Below are positions 24,617 through 36,600 of a stretch of DNA of 64,000 nt, piece after piece; position 1 is the first letter of the stretch; every line of letters begins with the position of its first letter. Origin of the DNA: Membranipora membranacea (Eukaryota; Bryozoa; Gymnolaemata; Cheilostomatida; Membraniporidae); assembly GCA_914767715.1 (NCBI GenBank), contig OU612066.1, positions 2,981,001 to 3,045,000 on the forward strand. Direction: 5' to 3'. Under the pieces are notes generated by a model. It was given only the letters and a program-made list of their open reading frames with translations, was not told the DNA's origin and searched no databases. Made by a program: the position numbers and the translations under genes.

Positions 24617-27600
24617 CTGTAATAAAGAGAGAAAAGGTACAGTAAAGGGATGGTGTGAATTATTCATAGCAAGTATATAATTGGGACAATTTGCCATAAT
24701 AGTAAGGAGAGTGATAAAGCAGGGAGACTGCCGGCCACTAAATTTTCCTCGACATTTCAGCTATAACTCTATGCTGTCTTTCTTTGTTCAATTAATTTAA
24801 TTATTTCCGTTTCCAATCCCTTTCCAGAATTAGCTGTGGACACCTCCCAACCAGCCGACTCTTACGGAGAACCATTGTTCAAGACTGCAAGTCCCTCCAT
24901 GTGCAATCTATATACGTGCCAGTAATACAGGGAAGTGAAATTACACATGCTTTGTTAATGTTTCACTTTGCAACAAATTAGTTTAGAACACTCTCAGCGA
25001 ACACAAGACAGCTATCCAAAAACAAGCTCAGTCCATTCCAATCATCTGCCAACAAGACAGTATTTTGGAGAAAGAAATCATGCTTATATATCAATTGTGG
25101 CTTATAGAACAAGTGCTCCTTGGTATGTATCCCCATGTGTCGCCAACGGGTCACATATCTCCCATTTCATAAGGTAATTGAATATATCTCCCGGTACTTT
25201 TCAATCAAAATAGCACCAAGAAAAAACCCGATGATACATTCATTCATACAACCCTTTTCTCAATGTCATTCAGTGACTCTTCATCAATCCGTCATAGTTA
25301 TTATCTTGGCCTTCACTGAAGAAGTGAGGATAATTGGTAAGATGTCAGAAAGTTCCAATTTTGCATGAAAGCGGCCACTTTTAGAATATAAAAGTCTATC
25401 GGTTCAGATGAATTACATTACCACAGAATAATTAGATCAGGTGTCACCTTTACCAATTCACTTCCTCTTCATTATCATAAATGGAAGTATTAATTCAATC
25501 AGCCTTTATGGGAAATTTCTCCTACAGTAACATTAGTCCTTAACACAGTGTTGCGCTGTCTTCATTCTATGAGTACGTTAGCACTTAGTGAGTAAAAGAG
25601 ATATCGAGGTGGAGCGACTAGCTGTGGCAGTGCTAACTGGTGACTCACATTATACCTTATCAATGACATGAACATAATGCCATCTCATCAAGCTTTCCTT
25701 TTCTTCCTTCTTTTGCCCATAAATGAAAACTAAGTTGGTCAAATAATAAATATAGCACTAATAGTAACATTAATAATGCCTATATTCCAGGCTCCGGGCT
25801 GTGTTTCGACATTACACCATGGAGGTGTTATTGCATTGGTATAACAGCACATGGTGGGACAATGGTTCACATAGATATAAGGGTACAGCTGCGCCATATA
25901 ATAAAATATAGTAAAAGTGGACCACAGCGATATGAAGATCAGATTCATAATCATAGCCATCGAGATTTGCACCTGGACTCATTCAGTCTGGGCCCCCCAC
26001 AAACTCTTGCCCCCCCCCCGTCCGTCGACTCCCCCACCCCCCCCCCCCCCCCCGGACTCATTAGAGCTGACTCAATTATTACTGATTTAGTTAATTTATT
26101 GTGGTTTTGATGGCTATACTTTATCTGCCATTATCGGTTGTTTTGTTTAATCAAAAGTTTGACTTTGGCTCATTCAGGTCTCACTTTTTATCATTAATTA
26201 ATAATAACTTTTTTTTTGCTTTTCCATACATGTCTATATTTTATCTATCATAATCAGTCGTCACCTAACACTGTGTGTTTCCTCAGGTGTTTGTGCGATT
26301 GAGTAACCTTGGCTCATTGATTTCCATTTTATAAAAAGTCTTGAGATGGTGAGATATTTTTTATATTTGCATATGCAGATTATATAAATGGAATTGAATT
26401 TTAATTGCTGGAATTATTGCTGATTTAAGTGTCAACTGTCCAATTAATAAGTAATATTTTATGATTTTCATATTTACAGTGATGTTTGGATATTTGCGTG
26501 AGAGTGTAAAAGTCAGCGCTGAAGAGTCAGGCTACATCACAACCAACTCCCATCACACATCATCAGCAGCCCTGCAGCTTAAGTCTACGGTAAGAGCTTG
26601 TTATATTCATCTAATGAAATAACAGCTTACGATCATAAGGTTATTCTAATGCTGCGGCTCACTTACACTATCTGGGTGTCTCTCGGCAGCACAGCTGTTG
26701 CCATAGACTCCTGACTTTATTCATTATATCAACTACTTTTTCTGTTTACATCTAATTGTTTTGGCAGAATAATAATAAAAAACAATTCTGAATCCCTGCG
26801 CTTGTGAATAGTGCCTCCACCACCAAGGTGTGCATTCAAGTTTTACAGTTACAATATGAACGTATTTTATTTAATTATATTTAAGGAATTCACCAATAAA
26901 GAATCATGCAATTCCTGATCGTATTTCTTGCACTTTGCCTCGCTTTGGCCTCAGCCACTTTCGGAACTTCAATAGAATAGGAGGAATCGGATTCAACAGA
27001 GGGTTCGGCCTCAACAGAGGGCTTGGCCTCAACAGAGGGCTTGGTTTCAACCGAGGGTATGGATACAACACAGCCGGGTAAGTAATATATACGTAACTAT
27101 TCATACAATTATATGGGAGAAATTCATGTCCATCGATGATACCTAATATCTCTCATCACTTTATCAATGGATCAATCATCAGTAACCAATATTGATAAAC
27201 GCTAGAAGCAAGGAAACTAATGACAGGTTTTTAATTTGGAAAGACCTCCACATCTCCCATCAACTCACATGCTTTACCAGAGACCACTTACATAACAGAA
27301 AGCGGAAAATCTTGCCAACAATGGCATGTCAATGATTGCATGCTAAAGACCTTATTGTTTCAGCAAACAGGCAGAATTTCCATCGTTTGCTATTCTTACA
27401 TTATCAATTTTTTTTAATTTCAGGCTTTATGGCAAGTAAGCTATAATTTTGGGTTTAAAAGAGAAGAAATCAGGTCTCTAAGAATAAATTCATTCACTGG
27501 AGAAGGGCAAGGTTTAGGAGTGTAGAGTTATATTTTGCTTGATCTTAATTTGTCTTGTGTAGTTTACTAAAAATAGTAGATTCTACCTCGGTCTTTTTTA

Positions 27601-30600
27601 TGTGAAACGAAGATACTTGTATTGAGAAAATTCATTTCCTTGACTTGATCGCCGTCAAATATCAGTGATCACAGAAAAAAAACTGGTACAAGAACTTATT
27701 ATTAGCCTAAAAGTATTTTATTATTTATATCACTACTTGTACACAGACGTGTTTGGTATTTGGTGTTTGGTGTTTGGATTACACAGATTACAAAAGATAC
27801 TAATTTCCTGTTCGTATAATTATCTCTTTGTCTGGCTCCGGCTTCTGGCCTTTGGTTTGAAGGTCTGGGATGCAGGAGATTTGGACAGGTTGGCCGATAA
27901 AATGGAAAACGATAATAATGAATGTAACAATAATAATAAAAATAGTATTATTCAGCAGACAGCTTTTTTTTAGGTCTGCACATTTATTGAGGAACGCACT
28001 GTTCATCCAAGTCAACAATGACAATGACAATGACAATGCTGTAACGCAGCCAATAGTAATAAAACAAATTGTGAAAATAATAATGGATAGAACGGAAAAT
28101 ATAATATATTTTCTGTTCTATCCATAGCAGGAAATTTGATCAGGGGTTATTTACAGATCAATTTTGATCTAAATTATTTCTTTTATTGCCTCCTAATATT
28201 CCAATAAAATGAGGGGAGGGGGGCCATCAAATTCCTTCTATATGGAGGGTCTAACATAAGACTTTGATATAGATCTGCATTTTAATTGCTGGAAGTGCCG
28301 ACTGGAAGGAACTAATTTGTGATTAGCATGTTATGTTGTTATGGTTACAGTGACATTCGGGTCTTCTTGTGAGGGTATAAAAGTGGATACAGAAGAGACA
28401 GGCTACATTACAACCAACACATAGAACAACAAGACAGCAGTCCTACAGCAGTGGTAAGACCTTTCATATTTCTCTCTGATAAATAACACCAGCAGGTTGT
28501 TTCAATACCATTGCTCACAGATACATCTGGGCGTTTCCTGGTGGTAAATTCGGGACAGCTGTAACCACAGTCTTCTAACTAGTTAGATGTTCATTATTTA
28601 GATATTGTATGCATAGACTTAATAATCAGCCTAGACAGGACACCGAGTGACCTTACGACATGTGATTTTGTAGTAGCAACGATGCTAGCATTGATTTGCA
28701 GACCACAGTCCAGGTTTTTTGTTTATTACTCGATCAATTTTGATCAAATTTTCAGTTAGAAAATTGTTTTACATTCAGAAACATTTTCTTATCAATTTGA
28801 CCTTTTTACAAAATCTTCTTGGTAAAAATTAATATCAAACTGTTCACAACAAGCTTTTGAATCTATTAGCATCTTTAATATCTTTATCAATAGAAAACCT
28901 GGTATGTGGATTGCAAGTTAATGAAACACTGATGCTACTACATACTTCAATGTCTTAACCTCACCACCAATAAAATCCCCCAATGCCTCTAATGCTCCAT
29001 AAGGTTTATTATAAGTCTTAGATTTTATATCAAATTCTTAGTATGCTTTTATATACTATTTAACAGAATTCCTGCACTTGCGAGTAGTGCCTTCACCACC
29101 CCGGTGTGCACTCAAGTTACAAAATTTCATATGCTCTGATTTATTAATTATTTTAGGAAATCTCAAACAAAGAATCATGCAGCTCTTGATGGTATTTCTC
29201 ACACTTTGCCTCACTTTGGCCTCAGCTTCCTTCGGAACTGGATTCGGTTTCAATAGAATAGGAGGAATCGGATTCAACCAAGGATTTGGATTCAACAGGT
29301 TAGGTTTCAACAGAAGGTTTGGATTAAACTCAGGTTTTCGTATAAACAACGGATTTGGTTTCAACAACAGAATTGGTTTCAACAACGGATTCGGTTTCAA
29401 CAGGTTTAGGTAAGTCATACTTGCTTCACTATCAGGCATTAAAAGTGCGATTACTAATCATGTGCGGAAAATTTGGTTGGTTGCCCACATCCCCATTTAC
29501 CCACATGTTTCATCTGAGACAACTTACAAACCTTTACAACATGTCAATGTTTTCACCATGAAAATTCATTGTTTGCAGCATTTGGGCAGAGCTGTTTTAA
29601 AAAAATCCATCATTTGTTAGTTTTGCATAATTTTTTCTTACATTTCAGGGCTTTCGGAAAGTAAACGTGAATAGATGAACGCAACACTGTAAAACAATCA
29701 ACAAACTGATGAATGATATATAATAAGCTATTGCTACTATCCATCACTTTAAAATCCTCCTTTTTAAGAATAAGCTTTTGTTATGTATCTCAAGACTACT
29801 TAGTTATTTTTGTTTTTCTATTATAAAAACATTAACTGAAATACACTGAAGCATAAAGGTCAATATCTCTTAATACTTTCCTGGTCTGGCTGGTAAGCAC
29901 GAGAACATACCATCCTGTCACATACAGCAAGATTTTTGAGATGGTAAAACTGAATAATTTTCTGATCAAAATAATGAAAAAAAATCATCAATTGCCTGAC
30001 AAGCATAGCAATTTTGAATGGCAGATCATCAAGATGACAACTGTTGACTCAGGTGCCACAAAGCTAACAAAAAAGTGGAAGGTTTACATAAAACAGCAGT
30101 TAGAACTCTGGGTTTAAAAGATCAGATACCGGGTCTCACAGCCGATTGATCCACTTAATTTGAATCATGGTAATTCAGACACCTGAGTGTGGTTCCTGCT
30201 AGAAGTACATTAACCTTAAGTTTTTTACATAATAAAAAAATAGCTTCTCAAACCTAAGAATCCAGATAGGACCAACATGCACACCTAGTGCCACTCTTTG
30301 ACAACTCTGATAACGGCAAAAAAGTTGTCGACTAAATTATTTATTGTTCAGATATCACAGAGTAAGGATATACCCTATATATCTCTGTGTGGACATGTTG
30401 GGTGTGCGGTGCGGGTGTTAGTTTACAAATGTTACCAATAATACAACAGATGAAGTTTCTTTCCCGTTTATTGGCTCTGGCTTCTGTGACTGCATATCAG
30501 TATATGTGTCTGGGTTACAAGAGATCAAGTGGTTTGGATTAAGAAGATTAGGATTTGGGTAAAACCTGGTTTACAATTAATATTTTGAAATATAAAATCT

Positions 30601-33600
30601 CTGTCACAAGAGCTCTATAAATCTTAAGCTGCGTTTACACAAATCGGCTAATAATGACAACTCCGACACAGATTATGAATCTGCTCTATAATCGTTGTCT
30701 GTCAACATGTCAACGATACACTATTTACACACTGTTCATGCCTAACCGATTTCAACACAAACTTCCAACCCAACTTGTCTCTGATTGGCTAGTGAGACAA
30801 CTAGTTGGTTCATCCAGTAGCAGTATTAGCGAGTTGCGCTGTTATTGGCTGAACCATTCATAATCGTTAAGATTTGTCGTTCACTTGTGACATTGTCACA
30901 AGTGAACGATTTTGAACAATACAGATTTAAACACCGATTTACTGTTTACACGGTCAGTCAAATCGGTGACCTGTGTCGGAGTTGTCATTTTTAGCCGATT
31001 TGTCGCACGTGTAAACGCAGCTTTAGACATTCTGTCAATTGAGAACCACAGGCTCAGAAGGTGTTAGATTGTTGCTCAGTAGTTCTAAGAGAAAATATTT
31101 CATGAAATTGGTCATTTCAGAGTTTTGAGACCCCTGAGTCATATACATTATTGTGCTTTTTTACTGCAACACAAAAACGAGCAGTCATATGTACATAAAT
31201 TTCATTCAATAAATTCAAACTTCTTACTTCGCTGGAGGTTTGCGTGGTGTTCGGTTGTTTGATGTTTGATACTGTAAATCAGAGTTACGTCCAAGTCCAC
31301 TATGGATACATGTTGTTGGTACAGTCTGGAGTCTAGACCAAGTTTGGTCCATTTGCATGCTTTGGGCGCTGCTCCCCTCCACTGGTCACGGATTAGTATG
31401 CCCTAACACAATACCACATGTTAAGGATGTCGAGATGGTGCCATCAGTTAGCAATTAATCACCTATAATAGGTTACTGACAAGATCTACTCAGGATATTT
31501 CAAGATCATTAAATCTTCTAGCCTTGCCCCAGCTTACCTATATTTCTCTCCCATTTATGGCTTTAAAATACTTAATATGTTGGCTCCAGATTCTATCTGT
31601 GAGTAGTTTTCATTTCCAATACTTTGCTTCTGATGAGAGACACGCAGTTCCTGAAACCCACATCAAATACTTTTCTGTGCAATCTTTCAACATCATGTCT
31701 TCAAACAATAAGCTGTAGCTCCATGTAACGATGTAATCACAGGCCGATGGCATGTCTAGACATGCTAGGCCGATCTCACACTGCTACACAGGCCTATGAG
31801 TTAGTACTCGATGGTTTAGTGAGTCATAGTGGGGTAATAAATCAGGTGCCTAGATTGACCAATCAACTCCCTCAGTTCAATCGATTGACCAATGATATTT
31901 AATGGGCGTGTTAACAAATGACCGGATATAGTGATGTCATATTAAATCCGGGTCTTTGTCACTTAGAATCTTCACCAAATAAAATTTCATTCTTCTGTAA
32001 AATTGATTTTCCTATGCTATACTATGGATGTCATGTCAGGACAGCTTCCATTTCCAAGTGATACAGCTATTACCTTCCATATTTTCACTACAGCACCACT
32101 CCTATCTTTGTAGTTATGGTCTTTTTTATCATAAATAGGAGGATGTGATTTAACTACAGATATTATCAACTCCTCTATTTTTGATAGCCTGTCACGATTT
32201 GATAGATGACGTGTTTAACCGCGTAATTATTTAAGCAAGCAATCAACAACTAATCAGCATAGAGGATCGTCTAGATCACTCGGGCAAAAGACCAACAAGT
32301 TCGATGTCCACTTAACACACTCGTTCAGATCCACCGATTAACCACTCGTGACCCCAAATCGATGTAAAAATCGTTACGTGGAGCTACAGCTTAATTGGAA
32401 GGCATGCAGACATCACACATTTATCTATTTCATGTCTAAGATAACCATTTTCATTGACTTCTGTATATTTAGCTGAGCCGTCTTTCCCTCGCTTCCATTT
32501 TTCTTCTTTTAATTTTTTTTATGATTTTGCTTGCTCTAGCACATTCGAAAGAACATCATTTTAATGATGAAGATCGCTATCAATAAATAATTTTTTTAAA
32601 TTTGCACTTTTCACTGCCATGCGAATTATGCTGCAGGAGTGGCGGTAATTGACCAATCAAGAGAAAGTTCTTGTTGTATTTTAAGCAGGATATCTCAAGG
32701 GTTATGGAAATGTTATCAATTCTACAGATAGACTCTGGATTCTTTCGAGTCTTGACATGTCACCTTGTGAAATATATGGAAACCATACAGGGCTAGCCTG
32801 GTGCAAATTTCCATAATCCTTGAAATATCCTGCTTAAAATACGTAGCCAAAATAAAAAACAATCCTCACCATATTTTACATCAACTCATCCCTCAACCCC
32901 ACATGGACGCCTCCTCACTAATGTTACACCATCTTTGTTACACGTAAACAAGTCAATTGGTAAGATTCTCTTGATTCGTTTAATATTGCGTCTTTTTAAT
33001 GGCATGGTCTTATTTGTCGCCTGCTTGACTTTGATCGGCTAAAATAAAGTAAAAGTGAAAAAAGAAAGTAAAAGAAATTAAATTTGAAATAAATGTTTTC
33101 ATTATGGGTGGTATAAATATACCTTTGATTATGAAGAAATAACTTGATGATTAGTTTGTTGAGAGATCTACTATGTCTGCAAGGATGATAAATAATGTAT
33201 TTGAATGTATTTTTTATATAGTGTAGTTTTTGTTGTTGTTCTGCTCTTTTGGTGTATCCCACAATGCACTTTTCTCTTGCTATGTTCCCGCTGGTATATT
33301 CAAGGTTATATTAAATTAAGTTCAGTAAAAACCAAGACAAATCTCACTCAACAACAGATTTGTGCGTTCTTAGTACTTAGTCCTTAGTACAATATTGGCC
33401 CTGAACCCAGTATGATCTAAAACTGTGACTGCCATATATATATATATATATATAAGGTCACACCTTAATAAGTGGCCTGGGAATTATTTCCACACAAGGC
33501 TTACCCTCACCTCACTAACAATATAGTGAGACCTTAGTGTATGACATCAGAGAGTATGGGGGAAAGTTAGAATATAGTAAACTATGTTAAAGAAAGCTTA

Positions 33601-36600
33601 AGCCCGTCAGCTTTGTTAGAATCAATCGTCAACAATGATAGTCTCTTTTATAACATAACTTCCTGGTATAATAATGTATTGGAAACATTTCAACGTGTTG
33701 TTGTATCATCCCTTTTAATTTTGAAAGTGTTTAAATGTGAGATAATTGTCTACTAAAGGAATTGTCATTATTGATGGTAAATGAGCTGTTGCCAATAAAC
33801 ATTTATTACCATAATTTAGTAAAAATGACAACCAAGATGCTGCAAAATAGACCACATTTGACACACCCAACAGCAGCTGATTGCTGGCCACTAAACTGCC
33901 ACTGCTGATTGATAGCAATGACAGGTAAGGAAATATAGATGAATTATGCTCAGGTAATATTGCTTTAAAATATACATAAATATTCATTCTGCTTCCTGAC
34001 TTTTTCCCCCAAAGAGACTGGAGGTCATTGCCTGATTTAAATGTTAACTGGGTAAAGAAATCTAAATGAGGAAGTTATTACTTTTGAGTGGCCTAACAAT
34101 GAGTCACAGTGCCCAGTGACTAGTCCCATGTTACCAAATATTTATTTTGCTAATTTTCTATTAGGAAAATAGAGAAATTTAAATTCTAATAAAATGTTTA
34201 TAGCCTGTAGAGAAGTAGATTCAGGATTACTTTATAATATACACAGTTTATGTACTACATTGCCCTGGTGGTAAGTTCTATTTACACACAAAGTTCTGTT
34301 TTAACTGATTTCACATGTGTAATTGTAAGAAACTCTAGGATAGATAATAACATTATTTGGATAGGTTCACTGGCCTATAATTCTTTTCATCATATGATGT
34401 ATTGTTAGAAAACTGTTGAAATGTGATGAATATTCTGGATATCTTTACCTCCTACATTATTTAATGATGGGGAAGCAAAGATATAAAAACAGTATGTTTA
34501 TGTCTATGAGGGTAACTCAGCGAGAGAAAAAAACACAAACTTCCTTCCTACCCGAATATAATCATTAACATTTATCACAAATTATAATTATGTGTGTGGT
34601 TAGCTTGTCAAGAATAGGAGATCATCAATCTAGTGCCTCAAATTCTGCAGCATCATCATCGATTTGATTAATATTCAATGTCCTAATACGGAGTGCTCTG
34701 TTTAACTTATTATTACAGGTAAATACATAATAATTTAATTATTAGGCCAAAAAACTGTCAAAACAAAGGTAAATATGTTTTTGCGGTGCCGGGTTATCTT
34801 TTTGCAATGTCATATTTTCTCACAATACCTACAGCTACAACACCAAATATATACCTCTCAATAATATCCCTGCGCCTAGTTGTTCCTCAACTAACATTCT
34901 GCATTTTTTAACAGTATACTAAAACAGTTTTACCTGTTACTGAATTATATTGATCGGATACCTTTCTCAGCAAGATTTGATAAACACGTGATAGTTCAAA
35001 CTTTTAAAATATTTCATCAAATTTTGATACTTTTTGAATCCGAATGGGTGGTTCAGCAGCAAATTTGGCCCCAACACCCATATGGGGGTTCTGGGGATTC
35101 CAGAAGTTCCTGGGGCTCGAAAGTTTCAGGGATTCAGAAGATTTGAAGGTTTGATAGAGAACCCCTGTTAATGCTGATAGCTTTCCAAAGTTAACAGCTA
35201 CCCATGTTGTTCCCATAAAGCTTGCTTACCATGTTTATGATTTGTCTGGTTGAGAATGTTTATCATCTTAACGTTTATAAGACTGTGACTCTTGGTAAAT
35301 AAAAGAATGTGGCATCAGTTATCATCCGAAATAATGAGACGAGCCGGAAAACGACCCTGACTACACACTGATTCTGTTCTTCACTGAATTCATAACTAAG
35401 ATAAAATTTCCCTTGTATTTGTTAGTTGTTGAAAATGTATAAATTTGAAGAAGAGATTTACAACGAATAAAATCTAATTTTCCATTACAATCAGTCATTC
35501 TGCTGATCTTATAATGCCCTTCAGATAAATGCCCAATTCCCATACTAATAACCATATATAACTAATAGAATTAAACAATTAACAATAAAAGTGAAAGGTA
35601 ATCTTCAGAAACTATCCACACTCTGGGAGGAAAGCACACCAGAAAAAGTGTTGTGATTTGGTCGGTCTCGATTTCAGTTCAACTCAAAGTTATGATACAC
35701 TACTGACCAGTACAACTGAACTGGAAGGTGAAAACTTCATTTCTTTATAGATGGTTGTACTGTGACAACTAGATGGGATGGTCAGGACCAAAAGAATTGT
35801 GCGGAAAAACTGTAGTAACTATGTACACTCGATTACTGTGAGTGGAAATCTTGCCCTGCATCTCTTTGACAGGCTCATGTTCTGGCAAGATTTACAATTT
35901 TCATCTGCTGCAGAGTGTAGGTAATGTTAATGGGATTTTGGTACCTGCTAGCTCTGACAACCAGAGCAAAACTCTGCACGGTACCGCCTTTCATGATTAA
36001 CATGCAAGCTGATTTTTAGGAAAGGAAGGACCTGGCAAGATTGATGACTCCTCTTTTTGTTTTGGACAGCTACATATATTAATTACCTCTCCATCAATCA
36101 CTTATAATGCTGCAAATATATGCATACTGTCAAATTACACAAGGAAGCTTAGGGTATAAATAGGAGGGTCTGCTCAGAGCTAATCACCACTCTCATCTAC
36201 ACCTCAGCATAACAACATCTCTGGTAAGTCACACTGACTAACACTATATAATATATTAAATCAGTTTCACAAAATATTTATACGTCAATATTTTCTCAAA
36301 GCCTAAAACGCATTATGTTTTATTTATTTTATTTTATTATTTTCATTTATTTGATCTTACACTTTTCAAGTCTACTCATGCAGCAATAACTTTACAATAT
36401 CTTTCTCTTTAACCAGGTTCACTACCCATCAGCTCATCATCATGCAGTTTCTAGCAGTTTTCCTCGCTGTCTGCGTAGCTATGGCCTCAGCCTCATATCC
36501 ATATGGTCTGTACGGTCCAGGAGGTTATCGCAGTGCAAGCCGCGGAGGATATCGTGGAGGACTGAACCGAGGACGATATGGTGGAGGATATGGTACCAGA

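Noticed and set aside
29056-29439. 127-codon - strand frame (LLKPNPLL repeats)
   Set aside because: Antisense shadow of the Gly/Phe/Asn repeat exon of gene B. The similar frame at 26904-27104 is the shadow of gene A.
33715-33987. - strand 90-codon frame in the CEP192 intron as a missed exon
   Set aside because: Sequence does not show the beta-strand pattern of ASH domains, and neighbouring exons already join in phase.
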